This document shows positions 1-11,572 of a DNA stretch of 64,000 bases, in pieces; the first letter of the stretch is position 1; every line of letters starts with the position of its first letter. The stretch is taken from positions 38,726,650-38,790,649 of the forward strand of contig OX381715.1 of NCBI GenBank assembly GCA_947462335.1, in the 5' to 3' direction. The position numbers were made by a program, and so were the translations under genes. This DNA comes from Harmothoe impar (Eukaryota; Annelida; Polychaeta; Phyllodocida; Polynoidae). The notes under the pieces are model-generated. The model had not been told where the DNA came from and made no database searches. It saw only the letters and a list, made by a program, of their open reading frames with translations.

Positions 1-211
1 CTGATGCGACACAGCAATGCAATGCAAATTGATGCAGAAAAATTGAAAAGGGGGGGGGCACAAAATAACTCAGCTCCTCCCGAGGGGCGGCGCATTTTAA
101 CTTGGCCCTTCCCGAGGGGGGGGCGCAAAATAACTTGCGTGTCAAAACGAAAACTCACCAACCCCCCCCCTGTTGTTAAAAAATGAACACTCCCTTACCA
201 TTCTGCACAGC
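1..211. repeat. MITE-like repeat, right part
   Basis: A stretch with runs of G and C and a repeated CTCCCGAGGGG-like word ends at about 205 with AAAAAATGAACACTCCCTTA. That end resembles the right end of the repeat at 29110-29278 (AAGAATGACCACTCCCTAAT), so this is probably the right part of a related element cut by the window edge. The short ORFs across it read through low-complexity G/C runs and are not taken as genes. Confidence 0.45.
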
Positions 212-1860
212 CCTACTATCTTAGCCTTCTCCCCTCGGCACTCTCCTCTCAACGGAATCGTGCTTCAATGCACTTTGTCCTTTTGTCAGTATAACTGGAC
301 TAATACACAAACTGTCCCCAGCTACTGCTCCTCTTCTCATCGCTGGTATCTGAGGGGCCATCCCGGCTTCACTTAGCCATTACCTGCCTACATGTATAAT
401 ACTACAACACACAGCATACCGGGGCTACTAAGCAAGATGCTTAAGGTGCAGACACTGACGCTCAGGAACAGAGGTCAAGATGGAGCCAGCTTGGGCCGAT
501 ATTTTGGAAGTCCCCATGACCCATTGTAACACTGGGTCTGTGAGTGTATGCTAAAAAGCAACACCGTCCACAGTGGCGGATCCAGGATTGCCTAGAGGAG
601 GGCCCAAACCTGGCCAACCTGGAGTGACTGTTTGCTTCCGCGAGCGGAGCGTGAAGAGAAAGGTTGGGGGCATGCCCCCCAAGAAAATGTTGATGGTCCA
701 GACTTGAAATGATGCATTCTCACGCATCTTAGGATTTAGCCCCCTCGCCCTCCTCCCGATTCCTCCCATCCAGGTCAGGGGCCCTCAGTCAGGCCCTATC
801 ATTCATACTCCACTGAAATAGACTGTAATGTAAGATGATATCTTTTCTTTTTCTCTCTCTCTTTCCCTCTTTTTTCCCCTCTTCTGTACTATTGTGGTGT
901 GTGGATCAGGATCAATGCAATAATTATGTTGAATATTAATAATACAATGAATTATGATATTGATTCAGAGGTTTATTGCATGATGCTCATATTTATGGGC
1001 ATATATCAACGTATGAAGAGTTTCATTGCAAAACACAACAAATCAATTCCAGAATTGAGGCATGTAATGATTTCTCTAAGGCTATCGCATTGGCAATTAT
1101 AGTACCGTGGATATAATGGGTACACCAGAGAGGACCTAAACACATGAAAAATATAATTTTGAGGAAAAATTGTTTCAAAATTGCATTTACATATTCCTGC
1201 TCTACACATTTGTCAAAATTTGGTGTCATTTTTCAAAATGGCGCTTATTGCGTTTTGGAACCAAACTCTTCATATAGAATAATGTATCTATGTTGCTTGG
1301 TATCCCTGTATGATATTGGAGAGTTTGTGGTTGGTGAGTGAGCATAGTCCTAGTTGAGGCTGGGGCTAAAACATCAGATGGAGAGTAGACCTATAATGTG
1401 GTTGGAGACTGCTGAAGTGGGCAGGAACATAGACCTGTCACTCACATGCAGAATAAAACCATGGCCACCTGCGATAGGCCAAGGCCTGGTGCAGGTGTTG
1501 CAGGGAGCTGTAGGTAGCTACCATAAAGCCGCCACAGGTGGGATATCCAATATCTGATAACACGAGATTGTGATATGATAAGATGTCATAACGAAGACGA
1601 TGACCCTGTAATGACATATATACTCAGATACTTTACATCACATAGAACACAAAATCGGAAAAAGTCTGCTATCTCTGGGCAATTTCATTGGTATTTCAAT
1701 TGTGTGGCATAATGGTACCACAGGGACGATGAAGTAAAATATTTATTACACCATTAGTGCCTGTTGAAGCAATTTATTCAATTAAGGTATCAAAAGCAAA
1801 TAATTTTAATGATGTGCTCCATTATATTGGCATTTTAAAGCTTATCAATCATATTAACAC
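212..1860. other. No gene seen; one degenerate repeat
   Basis: Mostly AT-rich sequence without a supported gene. At about 570-690 there is a GC-richer patch with GTGGCGGATCCAGGATTG, a GCGAGCGGAGCG word and the palindrome GGGGGCATGCCCCC. A similar GGGGGCATGCCCCC patch is at 27190-27205, so this is likely a dispersed repeat. A pyrimidine tract lies at 840-885. Nothing else stands out. Confidence 0.5.
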
Positions 1861-1955
1861 TTAACCCTTTAAGGATGGTATAGTGCCTTAATGCATGAAT
1901 GCAGCCCTGGCGTGTAAATTGCTGGAGCTGCATTGGTGCATCTTTGAAGGTTTAA
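1861..1955. mobile_element. piggyBac-like MITE fragment
   Basis: Begins TTAACCCTTTAAGGATGG and contains the words ATGCATGAATGCAGCCCTGG and TGCATTGGTGCATC that recur in related copies at 2272-2450, 8760-8995, 10025-10244, 19357-19563, 44661-44772 and 56070-56125. Only the left part of the family is present here. Confidence 0.6.
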
Positions 1956-2008
1956 AAAATACATTGTCTCATTTATACAGGGTACTTAGTGTCTTTCAAT
2001 CAGATATA

Positions 2009-2183
2009 CACACAGATAAGAAGTAGAATCACTGTGACTCCCGACTTGATCACTGAGGTAACTCTCCCCAGGACTCTCTAGTGATTGGAAGTCACTTTAG
2101 AGTTGTGGGGAGAGTTACTTCAGTGATCGGGGCTGGGCTCCCATTTGAGAGTTACAGTGATTCTACTTGTTGTCTCTGTGTAG
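2009..2183. repeat. 175-bp fold-back (palindromic) MITE
   Basis: The two halves are reverse complements over most of their length. The outer arms read AGAAGTAGAATCACTGT on the left and ACAGTGATTCTACTT on the right. The inner arms read ACTGAGGTAACTCTCCCC and GGGGAGAGTTACTTCAGT. The transcript or single strand would fold into a long hairpin. No coding capacity, so probably a short non-autonomous DNA transposon. No clear target duplication was identified. Confidence 0.75.
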
Positions 2184-2271
2184 ATGCTATCCAAGTCGGT
2201 AAAACCATCTACAATGTACTACTATGTGATTCTGAATTAGAATAGAGTTAGACCTCAAAAATCTAGTCTTT

Positions 2272-2450
2272 AGCCCTTTAAGAATGGATGTTGCTAAAGT
2301 ATGGCATTTGTCTCATGATGCATCAATGCAGCAACTGCGAGTAACATTGGTGCATCATGCTGACCCTACGGGAGTGTCTCAACCTCAACCCTGTAGGGTC
2401 GGCATGATGCACCAATGCAACCCTGGCGAGTAACATATAAACTTGAGTTC
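2272..2450. mobile_element. piggyBac-like MITE copy
   Basis: Starts with AGCCCTTTAAGAATGGATG and contains a central inverted pair, CATGCTGACCCTACGGGAG against CCTGTAGGGTCGGCATGATG. Same family as the complete copy at 10025-10244 but lacking a clean second TTAA end. Confidence 0.6.
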
Positions 2451-2904
2451 GTCTTGACAGGAGTTGGTCCGAGAACTACATGTATCTAGACCTGTTGGTC
2501 AGAAAATTTCGATATGTATGATAGGAATGCAATGATTAATGGCTGCTGCAATGCACTATTGCGGGACAATGCACCATATACATGTAATATTTTGATAAGC
2601 CATTTAATGAGATGATAAAAATTAAAAAGACTCATGCGTCAACCCTACAATATAGGTATATTGAATGAAGTAGATGTATTACTGTGGGTATAGCCTTTTG
2701 TCATTTATGTTTTGAAGTATTATTACCAAAATTTCGGACTTTACACCACCTGTACAGATATATGCCACATTTTTGTACTTCCCTACCTATGTGTCAGCAC
2801 TTGAAGGAGGAAATCATCTCTAAGAATTCAACTAACTTGTCATAAAAATATCACAATTTCCTACTTGTGAATTGTCAATGAAAGTGTTTTAACCTCAAAA
2901 CACG

Positions 2905-4020
2905 GTTTGTATGTGATAGTGAATTGCACAACAAACATCTAATATGATATAAATGACCAATTTCCTCTCCAATAATGCTGGTAGAAGTCATAGTAAAGCC
3001 CTCGTAGTATGTGTTTGCCCTTGTCTTCATATACACACTATCCAGATATTGCAGAAGCTAATATTATCTCAAATCTAGATCACATACATCTGAGAGTAGG
3101 GTAGATTCACCACTTTCAACCGGTCTGATCCATGTTTTTTTATGAGCTACGTTTAAGATCTAAGTGCTCCTAGAGTATGTTGTACTGCATTATGAGCTAT
3201 CAATACAAGTAAATTAATATTACTTGTATGAGCAGTAAGGACTTAATATAATATCATGGACATGCAGTATGGAGTTCTATTGAATATATTGGGGGCTCTG
3301 CCCCTTCACCCTTTCCCCCCCTCTTTTTGCGTTTCACCATTGTCCTCTATACACTACACAAGTAACAGTAAGCCTGCTATCCTTAACTCTCTAGTAGAAG
3401 AAGATATTCTGGGAGGAGCGAGTATTCAAAATGGTAGGGGGAGAGCTCTTAGACAAGTATTGGGGTGTGAGAATTCAAGGGGGGATTCGAGAGAAGAAAA
3501 TCCCATGGTTGACTTAAGGTATCAGGTGGCTGACTTGGGGTGAATTTGTGGCTGACTTAAGGTGAAATGGCTATACCTCACGAAATCAGTCCTAAATATA
3601 ATTTAGGAAATTAATTTTGATCAATAAAGTGATGATTTGTGTTATTTAGATACATATCCAGCCCACAAAAACAATCTGTGTTGTGTATGAAAGGGACAAA
3701 TACTTCAAATCAACTACCAAAGAGTATGAACAGTGGAGAGATTTTCATTCTCTGTTTGTCAAAATGGGGCAATTTTGACTGATTTTACCGTATGAAAAAG
3801 TGTGATTATATGGATGCAATGTGCAGTACATATTTGTAAAACACTTCAATTCTTAATTCAGTGGGAGTTTATTGTTATCAGATTCATAGTAAACTGGTAA
3901 TTCCATGTCAAAAGTGGTAGACTCAAGGTATGAGTTTAAATTAGGGTGAACCTACCCTACTGCTTACACTTTCTCTCCACACAGACACCGGGCTCTTTCC
4001 TTATTGTCATTCACATCAAA
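2905..4020 (+). repeat. Dispersed repeat copy A, split by an insertion
   Basis: 2905-3098 and 3958-4020 together align with 6792-7060. Shared words include TGAATTGCACAA, GATATAAATG, CCAATTTCCTCTC and, after the insertion, CACTTTCT followed by CTTATTGTCA/CTTATTGCCA. In copy A the alignment is broken by the element at 3099-3957. Nature unknown; no ORF is conserved between the two copies. Confidence 0.7.
3099..3957. mobile_element. 859-bp TA-flanked DNA element
   Basis: The ends are imperfect inverted repeats, GGGTAGATTCACC on the left and GGTGAACCTACCC on the right, flanked on both sides by TA (3097-3098 and 3958-3959). The paralogous copy at about 6998 reads GAGAGTACAGG with a single TA and no insert, giving an internal empty site. 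TA target duplication fits the IS630/Tc1/mariner type. No transposase is recognisable; a 95-codon ORF at 3256-3543 has no recognisable similarity and is discounted. Confidence 0.8.
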
Positions 4021-4661
4021 TCTAGTAATAAAGTCAATGTCAGAAATTTTGAAAATCACAGCAGAGGTACATCCACATACAAGATGAACACCCTTTCAGT
4101 GAGATTCTCTGTCTTATATCATTAGCTATACATCAGCAAAATAACATTTTCCTGGGAGAGGATAGATTGCACAGTTGATGGGCTTAGCATAAAACATTCC
4201 ATTAAAGGGTATCACTACCTGTTCGATGATCTAGATATTCTATTGATTTCTGCACATAACTTAGTAAAATATTAGTTCAATATAATTATTAGGAACTAGA
4301 AAAAGTAAAGAAAATGGCATGGTACAGTGCTCAATTCTATGGGAAAGCCACTTGAAATGACCATGTTTTTCTATTGCTATCTTTGAATCACTTTGGATTT
4401 GATTAGTTGGCAGAATAATCAAATAGAAAACGGAAAAAAAATTGCATGTTGTGGTGCTCATTTTTCTGTAATGCCCATTTAAAGAAAAAGTACTTCCTTT
4501 GCGAGGCAATCTAGCCCTATAGTCCATGCAATGGGCGTTGCTGCTTAAATACTCTTTATGTGAAAATTAGACTATAATGCAAGATTCCTTCCCCCTTTTA
4601 TTTACCCTCCCCCCCCTTAAAAAAAAGAAGAATAACTATACCTTTTTTTGAGAAAAGGTCA
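4021..4661. other. No gene seen
   Basis: AT-rich sequence without a supported feature. An 88-codon minus-strand ORF at 4261-4527 has no domain signs and no splice or promoter context. A C-run at about 4609-4617 is simple sequence. Confidence 0.4.
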
Positions 4662-4738
4662 TGGCACCTTCTGGGATAGAACTCCTGATCCTCTGATTGC
4701 AAAGCAGGCATCATAACCACTACACTATAGATTCTGGT
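4662..4738 (-). repeat. tRNA-like (degenerate) sequence, GCA-type anticodon loop
   Basis: Read on the minus strand it has an A-box-like TATAGTGTAGTGGTTATGAT, an anticodon-loop-like TTTGCAAT and a B-box-like AGTTCTATCCC at tRNA spacing. The anticodon stem is mispaired and the B box deviates from GGTTCRANNCC, so this is probably a tRNA pseudogene or SINE head rather than a working tRNA. Confidence 0.45.
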
Positions 4739-5117
4739 GGAGATCTGAAGAACTGTTGTTCTATTATTCCATACATCTCTTACTGACATATGCCACGAGA
4801 GGGCAGCAATAGCTACATGGTACAATGTCGTTTCTCTGACATCCACAGGGTTCCAGCACCTACTTTTGTAGCGATACCCTTTAAGTTGATATATTGCAAT
4901 ATTTAAAGTGCGACTTCCGACCCATTTAATCAAAACAGGTCACATTTTGTCCAAATTGTGATACGGCAAGAAAGACCATTGAACCTTGAAATAGATACAT
5001 GTCCATGAAGCCGTTTCACCGTATCATACGGAGGGTCCGTATGACGTTTTTTTGCGTTTCAGTTCATTTTTGCGTTTCAGCTCAACATGTCCGCATCTTA
5101 CGGAAAAAGATACGGCC

Positions 5118-5155
5118 GCCGTATGTACATACGGCCGGCCGTATGTACATACGGC
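5118..5155. repeat. Tandem perfect palindromes inside the iteron arm
   Basis: The 18-nt perfect palindrome GCCGTATGTACATACGGC occurs twice, separated by CG, so that the whole 38-nt block is also self-complementary. It lies in the left arm of the 5010-6737 fold-back and is the densest cluster of the CCGTATG motif. Confidence 0.9.
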
Positions 5156-5356
5156 CATAATTGCGTTTCTGTTCAACATACGGAGCAAGAAAAAAACGTA
5201 TCTTTGGCGTATTTAGTACAAGATATACGGAGGGGTAGGGGGGGGGGTGCTATGTTGAAAACAGGACATATACCCTGGTTTTTAGGGCCGTATGTCTCTT
5301 TTGTGCGCCGTATGTGGTATTTATGCTCCGTATGTTGGTACTGGATGTGGTGTACA

Positions 5357-5535
5357 TGAGGAAGTGGTAGGGGTTGTGAGGAAGTGGTAGGGGTCGTGAG
5401 GAAGTGGTAGGGGTCGTGAGGAAGTGGTAGGGGTTGTGAGGAAATGGTAGGGGTCGTGAGGAAATGGTAGGGGTCGTGAGGAAATGGTAGGGGTCGTGAG
5501 GAAGTGGTAGGGGCCGTGAGGAGATGGTAGGAGCC
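5357..5535 (+). repeat. 20-bp minisatellite, about nine units
   Basis: Tandem copies of GAGGAAGTGGTAGGGGTCGT with few substitutions (AAG/AAA, GTC/GTT/GCC). The corresponding place in the opposite arm (about 6360-6440) is a diverged purine/pyrimidine tract with a similar period, so the array probably expanded in one arm after the fold-back formed. The 98-codon minus ORF (5250-5546) is a product of the repeat. Confidence 0.9.
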
Positions 5536-6791
5536 ACTACTACCATTTCGTCACCACTACAGCCAGCTCTGTACTCTGTTGTCTACCACCGTTTATACAC
5601 AAGGAGTCTGTGGGCAAAGTTTCAGCTCTGTAGGGCCATTATTTACCGAGTTACAGAAGAAAAGACATTTTTGGGTATAATTTCGTTGAAAATCAATTTT
5701 CTAAATTTATCTTTTTTTAATTATAAAGGTAGAAGTTGGACTTTACTTATCTATTCATTAAAACAATCATAGAGACATTTTTTTACATATATATGTGCAC
5801 TTTAAAAAGGGAGAACGGAGGTGGGGGACTGTAATAGCTTACAGAAAAATGGTTTAGATCCACATGACCTCCAACACAAGGCTTGCGATCTCCATTACCT
5901 TATATATATATGAGAGGAGTTGAGGCCAGCTTGACTTAGCCTCTAGGTGGCAGCACCAACACAGCCCTGTGATGTACGATGGCCTGTTTGGTCAGTAAAA
6001 TGTAAGTGTTGACTGGGTATCTGGAGCGGGCCACCCCTGTACCGCGGCGAGTTCATATCCATCCACACAGGTGCAAAACCTCTTGAGTGCTAACATTTCA
6101 ACTACTACTACTTTTAAAGTGCTATATATATATGTAATAAAATGACCCTAGAATTATTTTAACGGGTAAATAAGTTAAGTCCAACTTCTAGCTTCATGAT
6201 AAAAAAATAAATAAAAAATTATATGGATTTTGGGAGAAATTACATGAAAAAGAGTCTTTTCTTCCATAACTCGGTAAATAATGGCCCTACAGAGCTGAAA
6301 CTTTGCCCACAGACACCTTGTGTTTAAACAGGCAATAGCTATCAGAGTACAGAGGTGCCTTTCCCGACCTTTTCTATCTCTTCCCCGACCTATCCTGTCC
6401 CTTCCCAAACCTCTCCTGTCCCTCCCCTGTCTCTTCCCCTAACATACGGACCCTATATATACCCTCCCCAGCCTACCTCCGTATGTTGCTACATATTATG
6501 ACGTCACAGAGGGAATTCCCTAGGGGTTTCCCGGAATGTAGACTGGTTTTTGCATATTTTTATGTTGAGAGGGCCGTATGTTGGATGCCGTATGTTGATA
6601 TTTTGTAAAAAAAAGATACGGAGGGTATACGGAGGACCAACTGAAACAGAAAAAGTACTTTTGGTGTATAATTGCCGCATCTTGACCGCATCTTTCGGCC
6701 GTATCTTATATTTTATATCAACATACGGTGAAACGCCTTCCATGTACTGTATTGGCAATTCATAACGAAAGGTATGTTTACCAGTACAGGG

Positions 6792-7060
6792 GTCATAAAG
6801 GATGTTGAATTGCACAATAAAGATCCAAGCTGATATAAATGGCCAATTGATTTCCTCTCAAATATTCCTGGCAGCACTAATTTTAAAGTCTTCCATTTGT
6901 GTGTTCACCCTTGCCTCTATTAAAACTATATATGTACACAATTCGAAATATTGCAAGAGCAAATAACATCTGAATTATATCTCATATGAGAGTACAGGTT
7001 TCACTTTCTACACACGGAGTTAGCAGCACGAAATATCCTTATTGCCAAGAAGCCACTGCA
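6792..7060 (+). repeat. Dispersed repeat copy B (uninterrupted)
   Basis: Aligns with 2905-3098 plus 3958-4020. It carries the unoccupied site for the element at 3099-3957. It begins directly after the fold-back element at 5010-6737. Confidence 0.65.
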
Positions 7061-8419
7061 GCAGCACATCATCATAAAAACCTCATTCATAGACAGCCCC
7101 CCCCCCCGAATAAACAAGTGGAGAGGATATTAAAAGATATATTATATAATTGGAGGAATTATATGACACATTATACAATTATAACTTGAAGGATACTTAT
7201 ATATATGTGTGGACTAGAGCTACATAAGAGGCTTGGGGGACATGTGAGGTTTGGTGGTGGAGAGGTAGGGTAGAATTATATATATATAAGAGGTGAGGGT
7301 AGTATGTATGCTGACCAGAGTGGGCCATGAATGACAAACCATGCACGCATGGTCACCCTATGTCCTTAAATGATAAGCTATATTTGTAGAATAAATCTTC
7401 TTGGGAGTGGTCAAAGTTGATGGGCTTGATGGTTTCTGCCATCTGAAAGATGGGAAAGTTTAAGGTTTAACAGATTGTAGGAATTCAAAATCATGCTGTT
7501 CTAGAAATTGAACCGAAAGAGGGTGAATTCCGTCTGATTTTTAATCTTGACTCAGGCATTTTGATACAAAAAGGTCATTAAAGAAACTTTTTGATGATTT
7601 GCTATTGATAATACTTAAACATTATGTAAACAAGCATGGCGGACCCTTTCATCAGTGATTGAGAGGTTAAAGATTATGTTTCTAGGAAAGGAAATAATCA
7701 AATGTAAGCTTCATCAAAATAAGAAAGAGTTCCAAAATAAGAACAAAAGGCCATTTTGTGCTTGTTTCACCTAACTCATTCCCTCCAGTATCCACCAAAA
7801 TGTATGTTCTGCTCATTGGATATGTGATTGAATGATGGCTAGTTAACAATGCAAATGCATAAGGTTGCCACAGCAACGTTCCTTGGGTGTCAGCACTCTT
7901 TTCAACCTCACAATAAGTGTGTTATTGTTGTTATCAGTTTATACAGAATGTTTCTTTATAACTTGCAAACTATTGTCCTTATGTCACCTAGGGGGTTTTC
8001 TCATCAGAATATTATGTTTATGATTCGTTAGGTTTATGATTCGTTTAGAATTACTTCAATGAAAACTAAATCATAAAATATACAGAAGTTATATATGAAT
8101 CATGTATGAACATGATAGAATATCAAGATTCTGCAATTTACTTACTACACAAACGTTTTATTATTTAACAATCCCAGGACTGTTAGAGCAGTATCTAAAT
8201 TGTTCTCCATCTAGCATTGCTCAATGGATTCAGACCACACCTGGACTTGCCACTCTGGACAAAACAGCTGCTTAAATGTAATATGATGCAATGCTCAAAA
8301 TGCACATTAACTTACTGTGGTAACCTACTGGTTGCACTTCACTCTAAACCTTGAGAAAGGCAAGCTGTCTGAATATACAAGAAACATGATACTACGGAAG
8401 AAATGCATTGTCTACCCAT
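7061..8419. other. No gene seen
   Basis: AT-rich, with a C-run at 7099-7108 and short TA-repeats near 7200 and 7275. Short ORFs only; nothing recognised. Confidence 0.4.
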
Positions 8420-8490
8420 TAACCTCTTCTGCATGTCACTAAAAAGTAACGTTTGCCGTTACAATGTATTGGTGCATCATGCCATCCTTA
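8420..8490. mobile_element. Fragment of the piggyBac-like MITE family
   Basis: Contains TGTCACTAAAAAGTAACG and TTGGTGCATCATGCCATCCT, words of the 10025-10244 family, in a shortened arrangement. Confidence 0.45.
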
Positions 8491-8759
8491 AATGATTGAA
8501 TTCTAAAGTATTGATTGTGTCTAATCTTCCCCCTTTACACATTTTGAATAAGAGAAAAAGAGCTTCATCAGCTTCATGGATGTATTATAAATACATGTAC
8601 TTAGGGGAACTTATGGTAGATACTATCAGCCGGTGCAATTTCTTTGTGGATGGCTTTCCGCTGTGGTTTCTATTTTTGAACATACACATTATGAATTCTA
8701 ATGTACATCAGAACGCAATATATCCTCTGACAGGAAGCTGTATTCTGTAGATGTAGGTA

Positions 8760-8995
8760 ATTAGCCCTTAAATGATGGATGTCACTAAAAGACATTTGTC
8801 GTCATGATTCACCAATGCAGCCCGGCTCATGAACTCGCATGTGCTGCATTGGTGCATCATACCCTTTAGGAGTGTCTCAACCCCATAGGGTCAGCATGAT
8901 GCTTGAATGCAGAACTGGTGAGTTATTTGCCATGGCTACATTCATGCATCATGATGACCAATGCATTAATTCATGATGTCGTCCTAAAAGGGATA
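8760..8995. mobile_element. piggyBac-like MITE copy
   Basis: Starts TAGCCCTTAAATGATGGATG and contains GATTCACCAATGCAGCCC, then CATAGGGTCAGCATGATGC in the middle, ending near GTCGTCCTAAAAGGGATAG. Closely follows the layout of the copy at 10025-10244 but has lost its TTAA flanks. Confidence 0.65.
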
Positions 8996-10020
8996 GGTAA
9001 GTGTATCGGAGGTTTCCCAAATTACTTCCACAGCTTCTTCCAGGCTGGACTTCGGCAGTGGTTCGTATTTCTGAACATACACACTGAAAACTTAGGCATA
9101 TCTGAAACTTATCACTACTGATTAGTTAAGGTCACACTATGCAAACCTGTGTTGCTAGCCAATTATGTAAATGGAAGTAATGTTGCTATGCAATTAGTTC
9201 AATGTAGTGAATTTAGTGGGGGTGATTGATATCAGGATCTTCCCGAATGGTGTCTAGGGGGTTTGCTGTAGATGTTTGCTTCTAAGCCCAGTTTGCTATG
9301 CAAACCTGCTGTTGCTAAGCAAACACTTGTCCTGGCAATAAACCAATGACACCAGTGAATCCAATTTAGGGGAGATAGGTATAATCATTCTAGGAGTCAT
9401 ATTGTCATTATGAGATTAGGAGATGGGATTCTGATCATTTGGCAGCCATATTGGATTTGGCTTGTTTTTTTAATAAAAAGCACACACGGGACACTCCAGG
9501 ACTTTTAAGAAGCTAAACCTGCTATCAAAACAAGCCATTCCTGAATTTGTTCAACGTTATGGAATTTGATTACAGGTTTGGGCTAGATTTCATCTAAAGT
9601 TCCTGTACTACAGTGCAGTTCAGCATGTTAAACCCTCTGGCGACTGCATTGACTCATATATCATAGGGAAATTCCTCTGGATACCAAAGCCACTAAATAA
9701 TTGGCAGGATCCATTTGTCAACCATAGTAGGGATGGTGCAGTTTACATAATGTATAACTCAATCTTAGACTGACTTAAAAAGACATACATCACTGCAGCA
9801 TGAACAGTTCTGGGACGATAATTAAAGGATGTTCCAAAAGGGTTTGCGCTATAATGACACAACCCAATTGCTTATTTATCATATTAAAAGAATTCTTGAA
9901 AACTATTCCTTATAGACCAATCACCTTGGTTTGAAATCCAAAGTTATTCCATATGCACAAGTTATTATAAAATAGATTGACTACGGAAATATAGAACCAG
10001 TGATATTGAGCAGCATGTAT
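8996..10020. other. No gene seen; one short direct repeat
   Basis: The word CTATGCAAACCTG followed by GTTGCTA occurs twice, at about 9137 and 9297. The rest is AT-rich sequence without recognised features. Confidence 0.4.
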
Positions 10021-10024
10021 TTAA

Positions 10025-10244
10025 CCCTTTAAGGAAGGATGTCGCTAAAAGATAACATTTGTCCTCATGATGCACCAATGCAGCCCTGGTACTGTATTGC
10101 TGCATCATGCCGACCCTTCAGGAGTGTGTCAATCCCATTGGGTCAGCATGATGCTTGAATGCAGCTGTTACTCGCCAGGGCTGCATTCATGCATCATGAC
10201 GACCAAGGGTATGATGCGTTAGGTATCATGCTATCCTTAGAGGG
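10025..10244. mobile_element. Complete 220-bp TTAA-flanked piggyBac-like MITE
   Basis: Flanked by TTAA at 10021-10024 and 10245-10248. The ends are CCCTTTAAGG and CCTTAGAGGG. TTAA duplication together with ends starting CCCTTT is the hallmark of the piggyBac superfamily (established knowledge). The interior holds further inverted pairs (CATGATGCACCAATGCAGCC against CTGCATTCATGCATCATG), so the element folds back. It is too small to encode a transposase. This is the reference copy for at least ten relatives in the window. Confidence 0.8.
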
Positions 10245-10605
10245 TTAACATAGATGACACGGATCATTCTCAGGGTGATGTCTGTATGAAACTAGAGATC
10301 CAGATGTTGAAGGCAGTCCACAGTAATAGTCCCTTAGAAGTCACCACACAAGGAATACCCCTATGGTCACCTCATCTTCATATCATCAATGCACTATGAT
10401 CAGACAGATATGCTACTCTAATGCGATTACCCCACGAGAAGTGACAATCACTCCCTCCTTGTGTGAAAATTACCTCCCCCTTTGGAAACAGATGCTGACT
10501 GGGATGTGAAGGGTGAGGGCCTTTGTGTTAGGTAGGGACTGGTACCAGTGGGTATCGGGGTGGGCAATGAGTCTTTGAGGGTAGATAACAACTGCCGCCC
10601 TACCG

Positions 10606-10740
10606 CCCTTCTATTCAGAGGTTGGGAGATTTGAGCACCCTACTTTTCAGAGGGTGGGAGATTTGACTGCCCTACTTTTCAGAGGTTGGTAAATTTGACC
10701 ACCCCACTTTTCAGAAGTTGGGAGATTTGATGAGCAATTC
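10606..10740 (+). repeat. 32-bp minisatellite, four units
   Basis: The word TTCAGAG/TTCAGAA recurs at 10614, 10646, 10678 and 10710, exactly 32 bases apart. The unit is approximately CCCTACTTTTCAGAGGTTGG followed by GAGATTTGACCA. A more diverged fifth unit may lie at about 10780-10800. Confidence 0.85.
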
Positions 10741-10942
10741 AATTTAATGATATGATTTAAACGCCCTACAACATCTGACCACCCCCCTTTTCAGAATCTA
10801 ATGCAAATTTGCTGCCACCACTTTTGAGAGTTGTGCTGCAGTGGTAATACATGGTAGAGTAGCCCCCGGGGGGACTGGTGCATCAAAGGATACCTCAGCT
10901 ACAAAGGGGTTTGTGTGTCTGATGTACACACATATCCCCATC

Positions 10943-11167
10943 TAAGGCCACTCAGAAAAAAAGTTAAACTTGGAAAAATGTTGGCAAATTTGGTATGAAA
11001 TTAAACTTAAATGCTGTCACTAATGCAGTCAGCCAGGAACAAGTTGCCTTATAACAACTTTTGTTGATCAATAAACTCCGGCTTACTGAAATGTGAATAT
11101 TGATCACAAAAAGTCCGAATTTCAAGCCCAAAGTAAAAGTAAAACAACTTTTTTTGAGTGGCCTAAG
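10943..11167. mobile_element. 225-bp fold-back MITE
   Basis: The inverted ends are AGGCCACTCAGAAAAAAAGTT (first bases at about 10946) and AACTTTTTTTGAGTGGCC (about 11144-11162), with TA next to each end. The minus-strand ORF 10964-11209 lies inside and has no recognisable similarity. Confidence 0.7.
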
Positions 11168-11572
11168 GTAGGGTAACATCTCTCCTAGAGGCAAGTGTGT
11201 TCTCGCCACATGAGGGATACAAAATGCTAGTTGAGTGGGAGAATTAACTCAGTCTGTAGGGTCATGACTCACATTAAAGGTAACATTGTTTGAGTCTCCC
11301 CGGTTTGGACCCTGCAGGCTTTTAGCAATGGCCTCTCCCTGCTGCGGTAGGCATACACCGTATCAGAGGCAAGTCATTCTCATCCCGTGCCTATTTAGGA
11401 ATTTCAAAGAACACCTGCCGCAGCAAGAGTGGCCTGATTTATATTTCCAAAATTGACCATGGAGATAGCCATCATTAGCTGGCCAGTAATGTTATATCCC
11501 CTAAGGTAGATTCCTAACATTCAGACACTTTTGCTTGCTAATCTTATGGAGACCTGCACATGTACAAATATA

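Larger units (their letters stand above)
5010..6737. mobile_element. 1.7-kb fold-back element with CCGTATG iterons
   Basis: The outer ends are inverted copies: CCGTTTCACCGTAT at 5011-5024 and ATACGGTGAAACGCC at 6723-6737. The arms then carry many CCGTATG/CATACGG words (about 5021-5345 and 6444-6730). The inner arms pair clearly: GGGCAAAGTTTCAGCTCTGT at about 5610 against ACAGAGCTGAAACTTTGCCC at about 6290, and AGAAGTTGGACTT at about 5730 against AAGTCCAACTTCT at about 6178. The loop (5780-6170) is unrelated sequence. A diverged piece of the inner arm recurs at 42780-42848. No transposase ORF was found. Confidence 0.8.

Noticed and set aside
5357..5535. Regular 20-bp repeats considered as a coding tandem-repeat protein
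   Set aside because: 20 is not a multiple of three, so successive units shift frame; the open minus frame results from lack of stops in the unit.
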